From Pyrus communis (taxonomy: Eukaryota; Streptophyta; Magnoliopsida; Rosales; Rosaceae), in assembly GCF_963583255.1 (NCBI RefSeq), contig NC_084816.1, positions 18,277,100 through 18,341,099 on the forward strand: a stretch of DNA of 64,000 nucleotides, in the 5' to 3' direction. How positions within the stretch are numbered: position 1 is the stretch's first letter; the number at the start of each line of letters is the position of its first letter. Below are positions 33,372-45,039 of the stretch, piece by piece. The position numbers and the translations under genes are program-made. The notes below the pieces were generated by a model. That model worked only from the letters and a program-made list of their open reading frames with translations, was not told the DNA's origin and searched no databases.

Positions 33372-35344
33372 GGCTCCTGCTCCATAGGTTTCCTAGCATA
33401 TGTTGTTTTATTATGCTTTATGTTTCTTTTAGGCTTCGCATTGTTGCGGCCGTGGTGATTTCTTCTTTGTTCCACATTTGGCTGTATGACTCGTGGTCTT
33501 GGTTTCCTTATCTTTTTGTAGGTTACCAATATCCATCCTTCTTCATCATCAGCATGTGCATCTTGGTCGCTTCTCTCCAGTGATGGTTGTGTAGGAGGTG
33601 CCGTGCAACTTGAGCATTCACGGGAATGGTCAGGTGTTGTTTGGAGAGGCACAGGATTAAACGATCCAAACGCAATTGTAGTGGTATGCGTTGCGGCCGT
33701 GTCCTCTAGATCGAGCTCAATTTGCCCTTGTTGTGCTAGCTTCATGATGAGTTCTTTAAGAACGAAGCACTTGCCAACAGGATGGCTCACAATACGATGG
33801 TACTTGCAGTACCTAGGATCGTTTGTGCGATTCATTTCTTCAGGACGCTTGCATTCGGGTAGCTCAATCACCTTTTTTTCCAGCAAGTCATCTAACATGG
33901 CAGCCATGTCAGAGTCAGGAAAAGGGTACGTTTTCTGTTCCAACTCTCTCAAGGTGCTCTTGTATCTGTCTTGGGTGCGAGAAGGCTCACTTGTCTTTAT
34001 CTCTTTCGCTTTCTTCTTGGAGGAGATCTTGATGGGCGCTGAGGAGGTCTTGATGGGCGCTGAGGAGGCCTTGATGAAGGTAGTGTTGACGGTGAAAGCT
34101 TCCTTAGCGGGCTTCTTCCCGGTTTTGTCTACATTTGGGGCGAATACTTTATCCTTATTGAAGTTAGTAATCGGCTCCTTTTTCCCGTGATTAGCGATAC
34201 TCAGCTCCATGTCGTGGGAACGAGTTGCTAGCTCTTCGAATGTTCTTGGTTTTATGCCTTGGAGGATGTAATGTAACCACCAGTGCATGCCTTGAACGCA
34301 CATCTCAATGGTAGAGGTTTCAGAAAGCCGATCTTTGCAATCCAGACTTAAGGAGCGCCATCTATTTATGTAGTTGACGACAGGTTCATCTCTCCACTGT
34401 TTCGTACTGGTCAGCTCTAGCATGCTTACAGTACGACGAGTGCTGTAGAAACGGTTGAGGAATTTCCTTTCTAGCTGGTCCCAACTGTTGATAGACTCAG
34501 GTTCGAGGTCAGTGTACCAGTCAAAAGCATTACTTTTCAGCGAACGCACGAACTGTTTGACGAGGTAGTCTCCCTCTGTCCCAGCATTGTTGCAAGTTTC
34601 AATGAAATGGGCGACATGTTGCTTCGGGTTGCCTTTTCCATCGAACTGCATGAATTTTGGGGGCTGATAACCCCTTGGCATCTTCAAAGCATTAATCTTC
34701 TTGGAGTAAGGCTTTGAGTACAGTACGGAGTCATGCGAGCTTCCTTCGTACTGTGTCTTGACAGTGCTTGCGATCATCTCCTGTAGCTGCTGGATAGAGA
34801 GAGATCCCATGAATGTCGTTGCTTGGTCTAGCTTCGGCTTCTCTTCAACTTTCTCCACTGGTGGCTCCTCTTCTTCGTCGTCTTCTTTCTTTAATAGGCC
34901 AATATTTGGGTCGACTTTCACGTCGGGCAGCGCATCTAGTTGGTTGACAAGTGCGGCAATCTGCAAGTGCTTCTCTTCCATAGTCCGTGTGAGCTTTGCG
35001 ATTGCTTCATTCATCTGAGCTAGCTGCTCCTCGATTGAAGTTGCTCCAGTGGTCATGACTTGCATGGTTGTACTGCCGCTCGAATCAGCGTCGGAGAGTA
35101 GGGACTCTGAGTATTTCCTCGGGCTTTCCCCCTTTGATATCCTTAGCGAGGCTAGGGTGATCACAGGCTCGTACCTCAGGTGCTCTTGTTCCTTTGACAG
35201 AGTCAATGCAGGGGCGTAAGCCGCGGCAAAAAGAGCTATTGCCTTACTTCGGGTTATGATGCCCGAAATATCACCACTTGCGGCGATGATGTTCTTGTTC
35301 TTTGCTTTGATTGCAGGAACAGCTTGATCCTTTCTTGATGCCAT
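33287..35344 (-). CDS. Tat-type gag protein
   Basis: 685 residues. The ATG at 35344 is 67 nt downstream of the 5' LTR. A coiled-coil-like segment near 105-140 ([20 protein letters not shown]) and an acidic stretch precede the capsid-like retrotransposon gag domain at ~240-345 ([31 protein letters not shown]). A zinc-knuckle-like [19 protein letters not shown] lies near 515. The frame ends at 33287 after overlapping the pol frame by 85 nt; pol lies in a different frame, so gag-pol expression would need frameshifting, or the overlap reflects an indel in this copy. Confidence 0.9.
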   Translation of the reverse strand: MASRKDQAVPAIKAKNKNIIAASGDISGIITRSKAIALFAAAYAPALTLSKEQEHLRYEPVITLASLRISKGESPRKYSESLLSDADSSGSTTMQVMTTGATSIEEQLAQMNEAIAKLTRTMEEKHLQIAALVNQLDALPDVKVDPNIGLLKKEDDEEEEPPVEKVEEKPKLDQATTFMGSLSIQQLQEMIASTVKTQYEGSSHDSVLYSKPYSKKINALKMPRGYQPPKFMQFDGKGNPKQHVAHFIETCNNAGTEGDYLVKQFVRSLKSNAFDWYTDLEPESINSWDQLERKFLNRFYSTRRTVSMLELTSTKQWRDEPVVNYINRWRSLSLDCKDRLSETSTIEMCVQGMHWWLHYILQGIKPRTFEELATRSHDMELSIANHGKKEPITNFNKDKVFAPNVDKTGKKPAKEAFTVNTTFIKASSAPIKTSSAPIKISSKKKAKEIKTSEPSRTQDRYKSTLRELEQKTYPFPDSDMAAMLDDLLEKKVIELPECKRPEEMNRTNDPRYCKYHRIVSHPVGKCFVLKELIMKLAQQGQIELDLEDTAATHTTTIAFGSFNPVPLQTTPDHSRECSSCTAPPTQPSLERSDQDAHADDEEGWILVTYKKIRKPRPRVIQPNVEQRRNHHGRNNAKPKRNIKHNKTTYARKPMEQEPCIPVSLMNTSRMTFSNSALLWPVTWLK

Positions 35345-35393
35345 TTGCGTTTTTCGATGATTGGAGGATAGAGATGAGAGGTAGAGATAGTCC

Positions 35394-35411
35394 TACCGGG
35401 CGTGCCAAGTT
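35394..35411 (-). other. Primer-binding-site candidate of the Tat element
   Basis: Directly inside the 5' LTR the minus strand reads AACTTGGCACGCCCGGTAGG. The TGG start two or three bases from the LTR edge is the usual form of a tRNA-complementary site. I cannot assign the tRNA. Confidence 0.6.
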
Positions 35412-36017
35412 TGTAAACACGGAAAATTCCTGAAACAAGAAACAAGAATACGTGTACAAAATATATTTTTTGTGTTAATGATTTTGGGGTTACAATCTCT
35501 TTGTAATTTGATCCTCTGATTCTATCTTCGTAGGGTGTAGGTTTGTGGATGAGCTGTTGATCCAAAGGGCCGTTGGAGCTTGATCTAGGGATGAACAGTT
35601 GATGAACGGATCTCCAAGGGGTTTTGGGCTTGATCTTGAAGACTGGGTGTATGGATTTCTTCAAGGGGCTTTTGGGCTTGATCTTGAAGGTTGATGGATG
35701 AGCGGATCTTCAAGGGCTTTTGGGCTTAATCTTGAAGAACGATTGGATGTGTGGATTTGTTGAGGTTGTTGATCCAAATGGCCGTTGGGGCTTGATCTTA
35801 GGATGAACGGATGATGAATGATGAACACTTCTCTTCAAGGGCCGTCGGGGCTTGATTTTGAAGGAAGATTTGACGAAGAACGAAGATAGCTTTCTTGGTC
35901 CTTCGAGATTTGCTTGAGAGCTTTAGAGTTTCAAGGCTTCAAGGTTTTGGTGTGATGTGAATTCCCTTCTTTCTTTCTCTTCTTCCTTCTTCCTCCTCAA
36001 ATGAATGCCTTGGCTTC

Positions 36018-36027
36018 CTATTTATAG
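36018..36027 (-). promoter_or_regulatory. TATA box of the Tat 5' LTR
   Basis: The minus strand reads CTATAAATAG, a near-ideal plant TATA box, ~210 bp into the LTR. Transcription would run away from OTU2 into gag. Confidence 0.75.
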
Positions 36028-36093
36028 AATTCCAAAACTTGATTTTTGGATTTAAATAATCAGATGAAATAAATCATTTCTGTCAGGTATTGA

Positions 36094-36177
36094 CACGTGT
36101 CCTATTTGATGACTTTTCCAATTTATTTCGATTTTTCGTTGAGTCACACGCTACATGTAAAATTTATATGACACGTG
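36094..36177. promoter_or_regulatory. Two G-box (CACGTG) elements in the LTR U3
   Basis: CACGTG at 36094-36099 (within GACACGTGTC) and 36172-36177 (within TGACACGTGAG), 78 bp apart and upstream of the LTR TATA box. Both occur in the other LTR as well. Such elements bind bZIP/bHLH factors and act in ABA, light or stress responses. They also lie within 265 bp of the OTU2 start codon. Confidence 0.6.
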
Positions 36178-36358
36178 AGTGTTGAAATTTTAATTATTGG
36201 TCAACATTCATTTCACCGAAATTTTGATGTCTACAGGTTGTTCTTAATCTTTGTAGAAATGTTTTCAATTTAAAATATGTGTACTTGGATAGGTGAAACC
36301 GTCATTGTTTGAAATTTCAAATTGTTTTAATGCTTCAGGTATATAAATAATTTACAAT

Positions 36359-37172
36359 ATGGAAGGTATGGTAGTAAGAAGGGTTATTCCCTCAGACAAT
36401 AGTTGCCTCTTCAATGCAGTCGGGTAAGCTCCAATACAACCCTCTATTTTATCCGTTGTCGCAATGAAAGTGAACTGTGTCATTTAAGGTCAAATTTTCT
36501 TTTCAATTTTCGCCCTTCGTTTGCAGGTATGTAATGGATCATGACCAGAAAAAAGCTCCTGAATTGAGACAGGTATTTGAATATTCAAGGCTTAAAATTA
36601 AATCATACAACAATAGATAAATCATGGTTGTATGTGCATATACACCTCCAGATTTGCATTGAGCATGCATAAGTGTGGTACTTCCTAATCAATTCTTGTA
36701 CTTGCATTTTATGACTATCTGCTATGTGAAGGTTATAGCTGCAACGGTAGCAAGTGATCCCACTAAGAATTCAGAAGCGTTTCTTGGCAAATCGAATGAA
36801 GAGTATTGTGCTTGGATTCTTGACTCAGAGAAGTGGGAAGGTTTGTTTAGAAAACTTCCTGTTCTTCTGCATCTGAATCTTGGTTACCAAACAAATGCAC
36901 AATGAAAAGCTTTTCTTGTAATAGTTTGGGTTGTTTATTTCTGATAGCCAACTAAGAGCTCATATGGGAAGTTCTTTTAAATGACTAAAAGTGCTTTTGG
37001 AGGAAATGTTTTTGGGTTTCAAAAGCGCTTTAAGTGCTTTTTATTTCCAGGATTAACTTGCATTTTACTAAGGTGGTCCCAAAAACGTTTTTTTCTTTCT
37101 AAAAGTGCTTTCAGTCATTTAAAAGCACTTCTCAAACGAGCCCTAAGTAGCCAATCCTTATTTACGCAAGAC

Positions 37173-37210
<38 letters not shown>

Positions 37211-38751
37211 TCTTCTAGGGTATTGAGCATTATTGGATTTATTAGTTGACAAAGTGTTTCTGCCTTGACTGTTTAATCTTAAAGATAGTTTATTCGGCCA
37301 CTGTCTAGAAGATTAACTTCGAAGTCTCTGTCCCAATAAATCAATGGGATACTATTAGATTCGTTTTCCTGACTTGTTAATTTGTAATCACCTGGCAGGG
37401 GCCATAGAGCTGTCTATATTAGCAGATTATTACGGACGGGAAATTGCAGCATATGATATCCAGACTACACGTTGTGATTTGTATGGTCAGGTTAGCATTA
37501 GTAATGAGTTTTCGTACATATTATTCTTGTCAGCTTGCCAGTTCTGACTGTTTATGCCCATTTTTGTATGTGGTGCTGTTTGACAGGAGAAGAAGTATTC
37601 AGAAAGGGTTATGTTGATCTATGACGGACTTCATTACGATGCTTTAGCTGTATGTGTCTGATTCAATTTATGTTAATTTTCCATTTCTGAATTTTTCTGG
37701 TTGTCAATTTTGACGTACTCTAAAAGTGGCATCGCTATGGCCTCAAGTATTCTTCCAGCATTAAACCCAAACTATATGAACCAGATAATCTTACTCATCT
37801 GTTCTGTTGTATGGGTTAGGGCATATTGAAAAATATGGACGGGGGGAGGGATGAACAAACTACCATGAGTTGGGAAAATTATAGGTTTAAAGTATTTAAA
37901 AAAAGTGGTCTTTATTGGGCATTTGGGTAGTTACAATCTGTTTCTCGTCATCCTTCTATTGAGGGGCTTGCCCTTAACACTGTTTTTGCATTCCCCTGTT
38001 TGTTGTTGATGGTACAAACAGAGGTTACGTGTGATTTTTTGCATTTGATCATTGAATTCAATGTTGTGTTGTATCAGATGTCTCCCTTCGAGGGAGCTCC
38101 AGAGGAGTTTGATCAGACGATATTTGCAGTCCAGAACGGTTCCATTGGGCCTGTTGAGGGGCTCGCCCTTAACCTAGTGAAAGAGCAACAAAGGTAGTGC
38201 TTTTGGCTTCATGGTGGCTTCTATTTTCGTTGTACACGAACACAAGTTCTACTGCACATAAAATGTTAAACACTGTATATGTCCGTTGGGGCTTTAGTCT
38301 GTTACTAGCTCTCCATGAACATACTAGTTGAACCTGAATCTTTTTTCAATTATTGAGTGCCTCGTTCTGCTAATTATCCAATTTTCCATTTCCTGCTTCT
38401 ACTATCCACATAGCTTAGATATACATGTATGTATCTGCAATAACTCATGATGCATTATCATGCCTCAATACCGTGATACTGCTTTTCAGTAAAAGGCGAT
38501 ACACAGACACTGCCAACTTCACTTTGCGCTGTGGAGTGTGCCAACTTGGACTAGTCGGCCAGAAGGTTAGTTCTCCACATTGCAAATTCCGGTTACCTCC
38601 CTCGTCCGTTGTTCTTCCCTTCCCTTGTGTAGCTGTGTGCATGAGGTCTCCTATGTTCTTATTATACTGAATAATCTTCTACGTATATATGCAGGAGGCT
38701 GTAGAGCATGCACGGGCGACAGGGCATGTCAACTTTCAAGAATACAGATAA
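36359..38751 (+). CDS. OTU2: OTU-domain deubiquitinase (OTU2/YOD1-like)
   Basis: A cysteine protease that removes ubiquitin chains; the yeast OTU1/YOD1 group works with Cdc48/p97 (family knowledge). Eight exons join in frame: 36359-36423, 36527-36572, 36732-36840, 37399-37490, 37587-37649, 38078-38193, 38490-38565 and 38695-38751, giving 207 residues, one fewer than the Arabidopsis OTU2 I remember. The OTU catalytic signature DNSCLFNA has Asp13 and Cys16; His120 is in DGLHYDAL; a C2H2 zinc finger uses C178, C181, H194 and H200. The N-terminus MEGMVVRRVIPSDNS matches the family, so the start is secure. TGCTTCAG ending at 36338 looks like an acceptor of a 5' UTR intron. The Tat element ends 123 bp upstream of the ATG. 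An intron holds a MITE and a TA run. Confidence 0.95.
36956..37143. mobile_element. 188-bp PIF/Harbinger-like MITE in an OTU2 intron
   Basis: Long imperfect inverted repeats (~43 bp): GAGCTCATATGGGAAGTTCT on the left, and the right end reverse-complements to GGGCTCGTTTGAGAAGTGCT. The 3-bp duplication TAA lies at 36953-36955 and 37144-37146, as in PIF/Harbinger (TWA targets). It lies in intron 3 of OTU2, clear of the splice sites. Confidence 0.85.
37175..37208. repeat. (AT)n microsatellite
   Basis: About 34 bases of AT dinucleotides in the OTU2 intron, just after the MITE. Confidence 0.95.
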
Positions 38752-39522
38752 CAGAATCATAGTCCAGTTTCATAGCAGTGTAATGCCGTGTCAAATAAGT
38801 ACAACTCTGGATTGGCGAAGGGCCAGCGTTGTGATAATTTTCAGTCTCGAAATGTTGTATTGTAGTATTGTACCATCAAAAGGAAGAAAAACAAGGAAAA
38901 CTAGAGTTGTAGTGGGTTTTCCATATCATGTTATGGGGCTCGTATTTGACACCAGACTAAAAACTAGAGTTGTAGTTGATCCCTTATTTGTATGGTTTCG
39001 AGGGCGTTTCCATATCCCATCTCTCCCGTCCTAATTTCTCTCCCTTCCCTCCCTTCTTACTTGAATAGTTCTAGTAAAGCCACGTCAACATTTTATATTG
39101 AAAATCCCAATTCTCATTGCCAACTATTCTTTCAAACATCTGCCTTTTTTATTTTCCAATTCTGATTAAGCAGGCAGGTTTTGGACCAGAGATCTTCCAT
39201 TTCCTATAAGAAACTAAAATGAAACTCTCGTAACAAAATACATCATATTACAGAGGGAAATGTTATCGTTTTTCGCCTACCATTTTCAACAAATGCTGTC
39301 TTCTAGATTCGAAATGATACAAATAATGATTCACGCCTTCTAAATTGCTTGCAGAGACCCCCCCCAAAACCAGACGTGGGAGTCCAAGATCATCCGCATT
39401 TTATTCAGAGACTCCTCGCGACCGTAGCAAAAAGCTGTACCTTGCGCGGTGAGAAATGTAACTACTTATTCTAGCCTGGGTTTGTCATTTTCGTTTTATG
39501 AGCAACCTCTGCCTCACTACTT
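38752..39522. other. Convergent spacer between OTU2 and the USO1-like gene
   Basis: Probably the two 3' UTRs, tail to tail. A duplicated AAAACTAGAGTTGTAGT occurs near 38895 and 38960. I see no gene. Confidence 0.5.
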
Positions 39523-42500
39523 CTAGATCTTCTGTTTAAGAACATGACGCAATTGGACCTTATGACTCTCCAACCTTGCCTCCAAAAGCTTCGCCTTCAA
39601 GCTATGCTTCTGTGCACCAAGCGGGATGCACCCCTTCATACCTCGAATGTGATGCCCCGTCTCAGGAGAACTCCACTGCCCCACTAAATCAGAGGGGCTA
39701 AGCCCACCTTTACCCGAACCACGATCAGGGGATACCATACCCCCAGTAGATATCCTTCCATTCGAAAGCCTACCATTTATTCCCTCTAGCGCAATTATCT
39801 TGTAGTTTTCCCCATTATTTTGGCCGGATCTCCAAAGCCTTGCTATTGACGATACCTTCTTCACCTGCTTTGTTGTCACTGAGCAAACCTCGCTGATTTC
39901 AGTAATTGGTGTTTCCTCACCTTCTTCTTCCCATTCTGTTCCACACTCTGAGACATTACTCTCTCGGCGATTCTTATTGACAGATGGGGCACTCCCATCT
40001 GGCGAATAGCTTGAGCCCTGATCCTCGAAATGGCTCACAGTTTCCCAACCACTCTCGTCTTCTTCTATATCACCATTACGACCAACAAATGCAACTGGAT
40101 GTCTCTGGATCCGGTCCTCATTGATTCCATTGCCTTCAGGACTCACGGTATGAATTTTCGAACCATGGCTAGCAGGACTGTAAGCAACACACTGCTCAAT
40201 CTCCCTCTCATTAGGCTCACCGAAATTAACTTCTTCGAACACAGAAAATATATCATCAGGATTTGGGGGTTCATAAGAAAAGTCCTTGACTTCTTGAATA
40301 TTTACAGCAGCAGCAGCCTGTCGCAGATACTCTACTTCTCTCATTTCCTTCACATCTGGCGTTACACTTCTTGATGTCAGAAAATTCTCCAGATCTGCCA
40401 CAAGCTTGTTCATCAGAGAATACCTCTCCTCAACTGCCACCTTTGCATCAACAAGCTTCATTTGGACACGTTCCTCCCGCCAGACTTCCGCCATCTGCAA
40501 CATCTTCCTTTCCTCGTCCACTTCCTCTCTGAGTTTCATGGATTCTCTCTTGAATGCTTCAACTTCAGCCTTGTCTTCTCCAATTTCCTTAGCAAGCTCA
40601 TCACATACTTCCTCAATTAATTCTCTGGCCTTTCTTTCTTTCTCGTAGTCCTGCATGTATCGCTTTGCTGATAACTTGACATCAGCAAGCTCATTAACCA
40701 ATTTGGAATTGAGTATCTCAGTTCTCTGACGACTCTTCCGTTCCTGGTTCAATTCAGACTTGATGTCATCAATAAATGCACGGACTTTCTCATGCTCTCT
40801 GCTCCTCCATGAAACTCTTTCCTCACTGACATTCCTTAAGAAGTGCTCCAGTTTCTTTTTTGAGGAACGCCGTTCCATCTCAAGCTCCTGAATGCGAGCT
40901 CGAGCCTGCTCTAGCTCAGCTTCAAGTACAGATACAACTGATACAGCACTCGCTCGCTGGTCAAGAAGCTTCATTTGGCTGTAAATTTGCCGTACCTCAT
41001 CTGATGTTTTCAAGCAGACTGGATCCCATTTTGTTTGCCCCTCCATGACAGAGTTGGATAACTGAAATGAAGGTAGAAGCTAAAATTAGAAGTAACGCCA
41101 CAGAAGAAAAAACAGACCTTAAACTGTTATGGGGGGAAACAGATGTATAGTACAAAATTTAAAGGAAAAAAAATTATAAGGACGAGACAGCTTGTTATAT
41201 AATTTGAAGAGAATATATACGAGTGACATGTTTCTTAGCCAGCTGAGATACACCCGAACGCATTTCAGCATTCCATATTTGAACCAACAATCCATACACG
41301 TACATATGCATATAATAAGAAATTTTCATATTGTAGCCCTTTCTTTATTTGGAAACCCACCAAGCCTTAGTTGCGCATAATCTGAAATTACCTCCTCGTG
41401 ATTCTCCCTCTCACAAATTTCCATATTTTCCCTAGAGTTTTCTCGATATGAATTTGGAAATGCTGCTTTTTAAATAGCTGAATCTTTTGATTAGGTTAAA
41501 AGAATTCGGTTTAAGTCCCATTTACACCAAATTTCTCTTTTCTACTTTATTTTCCATCCATATAAGATCACTACTGTCTAATTCATAGTTGTGTATATGT
41601 CCAGTTAAATATTTACAACAACAAATCCTATCCCACTAAGTGTAGTCGGCTGTATGAATCTAGAACACCACTGTGCTAGGTTTTGCGCCAAGTCTTCTTT
41701 TAGCTCCAAGTACTCCGTCTTTTCTTAAAAGTCCCTTTCCAGTTAAAAATTTAAAGGGAAATTTTATCTGAACTCATATAATTTCACTCTACATGGGTGT
41801 AGACAGTAAGTTGGGCGTAGACTGAGATTATATAGGTTCAAATAAAATTTCTCATATTTAGCCCGTAAGCAATCCTAAGAGTAACACTGCTTCAACCTAA
41901 TAACATAATATTCAATTTCTGGGGACAGTAAAACAGATGACTACGAATACTAGAAGAAACATCTTTTTTCATTCCAGAAAGACGGTTCTTAATGAGTATG
42001 CATGACGCCAATCCTTGCAAAGTAAATCATCTGCCAAGGTTCATGCTAAATAGCTTGCCTTAAATGGAGTGCTCGGCATGTGTCCCACGTGCACAAGACG
42101 ATAAAGGAGTTGTATTGTACTTGCTTTTAAAAAAAATAACTATATCACCTTGTACTTAAAGTTCATAAATTCAGAATTTACAGATCATTGTAAGAATTTA
42201 CGGAAGAGCCATACCTTGGACAAGAATCCATTTCTTGAGGTGGACCTAGGGCTTTGTAAAAGATCATTTGCTTCAGAAGTATATGTTTTACTGTTGCGAT
42301 TACGGAGAAATGGTACCCCGATATGGCCAATGTCAGGCTGCAAAGAAGACATCAACAATGAAAATCAAAATCCAGAGTATACCACAACATTAATACCGGC
42401 TGATGAGGGTAAAGCATGCTATGACAAGATGTACTAAAACAGCACGCAAGAACCCAGAAATCCCGGGACACGGCAAAAGAATGTGTAATGACCCGGAACT

Positions 42501-43489
42501 TTCAGAATGCATCAAACCATTGCATAAATGTCGTTACCACCGTATCTTGAAGATCACAGTTCCACGTTTTAATACATTCACATAAACTAAACAACACTAA
42601 TCAAAATTAAGAAAAAGGTCTGAAAAGATCTTAACAATCAATTAATTATCAAATAACGAGATACTCAGCAGGAAATTGATGGAAACATACAAGCATTACC
42701 ACATTAGTAAAGATTTCACCCCGAAACCCATAAGAACACATTCCGAAAAGAAAAACGAGCACCATTTCTTGCTAATTTTCGAACACATTTCCTCAGTAAG
42801 ATCAATCAGAGTTGAATCACAGCTCAGTAAACCATGAAATACACAATGCCGGGTTTCTTGAACCCGAATAGGGAAAATCGAAAGGAAATACGAAGATATC
42901 AGCACCAACATTAGTATTTATCAAACTAAAAAACAGCAAATTTAACAACATCCAATGAATTAACGAGAAAATTAAACAACTTTGATTGACAAAAATATGG
43001 TCAAACACCAATCAAATGAGATTCAACCAAGTTTGCAAAGCACACCCATTCGACCAAAAAATTACAGATCTTTGAAACCAAGCTCACCTGAAACCCTAGC
43101 TGGCCATTCCGTCCCGGTATACCGGAACCCATCTCCGGCGACTGCAGCCGCCACAGTCCGGCGGCCAACTTCCTGGCCGACAAGGAGGCCTCTTTTCCCT
43201 TCCTGCCCTTCCTCCTCCCTCCGTCCACTCTCTCCTCTTCAGGGGCATTTTGGTCCCTTCCCCTCTCCCCGTGCCCCTGGCGCTCTTCGGGGCCTTGGTC
43301 GATCTTCCACTTGAGTAAAGGCGTCTCGGGTCGGCTCCGCTTTCCTGTCGGAAGTCCGGCCCGCTTCAACCGGACCGAACCGGGTGCCCGGGTCTTCTTG
43401 CGGGTGGTGGTGGGTCTGTGGAGGTGAAGATCCGAGTCCGGCGGTGGGAATGTTGGTGAGGGGTGGCGCGGCTTGCTGGGTATCTTCAT
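39523..43489 (-). CDS. USO1-like coiled-coil protein
   Basis: Three exons (43489-43088, 42337-42215, 41061-39523) join in phase 0 to give 687 residues. The N-terminal ~130 residues are basic and Pro-rich, with the family motif LSARKLAAGLWRLQ near 103-116. Residues ~200-400 form a long coiled coil (VLEAELEQARARIQELEMER ... SSKKKLEHFLRNVSEERVSW ... RKARELIEEVCDELAKEIGE). The C-terminal half is acidic and Ser-rich, ending LKAKLLEARLESHKVQLRHV. This layout matches the plant family annotated as intracellular protein transport USO1-like, related to BRANCHLESS TRICHOME. Family members have been linked to cytoskeleton and cell shape, but the annotated USO1 name rests only on the coiled coil. Introns are GT-AG; the second carries a LINE tail. 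Confidence 0.85.
41612..41727 (+). mobile_element. LINE 3'-end fragment in a USO1-like intron
   Basis: CAACAACAAATCCTATCCCA, then TAGTCGGCTGTATGAATC and CCAAGTACTCCGTCTTTTCTT, match the characteristic 3' tail of RTE-type plant LINEs (GGGGTCGGCTATATGAATCC in the form I remember). Only the tail remains. Confidence 0.65.
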
Positions 43490-44019
43490 CTTCTGGAGTG
43501 AGATTCAGCCATTCAGAGAAAGTAAAGGGTTTTGTGGTGTGTCTGCAGTGTGGGTGCAGTGTAATGGGAAGGAAGTACAGAGGATAGAGAGAAGAAGAAG
43601 ATATGATGATGAGAGAGATAGAGAGAGAGAGAGAGACGCGGAGAGACGGAGACAGAGACGCACACAAGCACACAGACATGTACAGGGAGGAGGTATTTTA
43701 GGTATAAATACAGTGTTACAGTGTAGACATATACGAACGTGAATTCCTATGTATGTATTTTTATACGGCCAACTACGTATCTTACTCGTCAGATTTCGAG
43801 GTTGGTGACAACGACAGCTGTTGCACGAAGTCGTTTACAAAAACAGACGACGTAGTTTAAAGGGTTTTAATTAGCGTATAACCCTTTTAATACTAAAAGT
43901 AAAATAATTGCCGTATAAAAATGTTTTATTTTTAGCTAAAAGATTCACTTTTTTCTTTTCTTTCTCAAATGATCACATTTTGTGAAAGTTAACTAAATAT
44001 AAATTGCTTTTTTTTTTTA
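43490..44019 (-). promoter_or_regulatory. 5' UTR and promoter region of the USO1-like gene
   Basis: Upstream of the start codon is a (GA)n-rich tract at 43597-43640 (CT-rich in the gene sense), typical of plant 5' UTRs. TATTTATACC on the minus strand near 43700 could be a TATA-like element. Nothing recognisable from 43750 to 44019. Confidence 0.4.
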
Positions 44020-44160
44020 AAAAGAGCTTGAAAACTTTGAGTTTTAATGATAAGGACAAAATAAAGGGTAAAATGAATAGTACCATGATTGACTTTTTAG
44101 TGTAAAAATGTGATTTTTCGTTAAAGTGAACAATATCATGGGATTTTCGTTAAAACTCCT
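44020..44160 (-). mobile_element. MITE (TTTAACGAAAA family), copy 3
   Basis: Reverse-oriented copy: GCTTGAAAACTTTGAGTTTT ... ATTGACTTTTTAGTGTAAAA ... TTTTCGTTAAAACTCC. Same family as 14001. Confidence 0.75.
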
Positions 44161-44174
44161 TTTTTTTTTTTTTA

Positions 44175-44327
44175 GAAAAACTAATGAAAATGGCTTGAAA
44201 ACTTTAAGTTTTAACGATAAACACAAAATAAAGGATAAAGTGAATAGTATCAGAATTGACTTTTTAGTGTAAAAATGTGGTTTTTCGTTAAAGTGAACAG
44301 TACCTCGAACTTTTCGTTAAAACTCCC
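44175..44327 (-). mobile_element. MITE (TTTAACGAAAA family), copy 4
   Basis: Immediately follows copy 3 in the same orientation: GAAAAACTAATGAAAATGGC ... TTTTCGTTAAAACTCCC. T runs separate the two. Confidence 0.78.
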
Positions 44328-45039
44328 TTTTTTTTTTTGTTAGAATTGTTTGGACCCAATTTACACCATCGGCCCGTGCAATCAAGGTCATTGAGTGAGC
44401 ATAGCTCTCAACCGTCGGATAAAAAGTGAAGATAATTTTGTTATTATTGAAAGATAATATTATGATTTGTATCATAATAATTATCGTTTAACAAATTATC
44501 TTGATATTTTCTTATACGGGATAATAAGATGCAAAGTAAGTTTCCGAGCAAGCAGTACAATTCAATTGGACTTGGGACTCCTATTTTCAGATTGAGCAAC
44601 ATGATGATGGTGCATTAAGATAAGGTTTGGATAGTCAAGATGCATGGTTTTGGGATAATGTTGAAGTCAAGATGCATGATGCAAATTGGAATGTCATTGG
44701 TACATAGAATTTGGATGACAGAGATCCCCGACATTTAAATATTATAACTAATCTTTGGATTAGATTGGCGTTTTGCAAAGATGAAAGGAGCACACGACAT
44801 TGACCCGAGGAATCTTGACTTTGAGGGATATTATCAAAAAGGTTCTTTATCACAATATCCTGACGCTGAGAGTTATAATGGAACTGGAATACTTTATTTC
44901 AGTGGCTAAGCATTACAAAATATATAAATAGAGGCAGTGGCAACGACAAAAAGGATCTCCAATTCAACACACAAATGCTCTGCGCAAACCTCTCAAACAC
45001 TTTGAGATTTTTTTTATTTTCTTTTTCGCCAACACATCT
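44328..45039. other. Possible LTR body with TATA box
   Basis: No gene. TATATAAATAGAGGCAG near 44920 followed by TCCAATTCAACACACAAA looks like the promoter and leader of a retroelement LTR, and weakly resembles CAAATAGAAGAG and TTCAAATTAACATACAAA at 56660-56715. Confidence 0.4.

Larger units (their letters stand above)
19942..36235 (-). mobile_element. Complete Ty3/Gypsy LTR retrotransposon, Tat type, 16.3 kb, with antisense ORFs
   Basis: Two 824-bp LTRs (19942-20765 and 35412-36235) with TG...CA ends are flanked by the identical 5-bp duplication GGTTG (19937-19941, 36236-36240). Sense is the minus strand: the right LTR is the 5' LTR, followed by a primer-binding-site candidate, gag (35344-33287) and pol (33371-27384). 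A polypurine tract abuts the left LTR. Two RNase H domains before integrase are diagnostic of the Tat lineage. About 6.6 kb between pol and the 3' LTR carries plus-strand ORFs. By direct comparison the LTRs differ at 7 of 824 positions (0.85%), so the insertion is young. Gag and pol lack internal stops but sit in different frames. Confidence 0.95.
35412..36235 (-). repeat. 5' LTR of the Tat element
   Basis: 824 bp, TG...CA, differing from the other LTR at 7 positions by my count. In the minus direction U3 starts at 36235 beside OTU2, a TATA box lies at 36018-36027, and the repeated CTTGAA-bounded motif lies downstream, in the transcribed R/U5 part. Confidence 0.95.
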
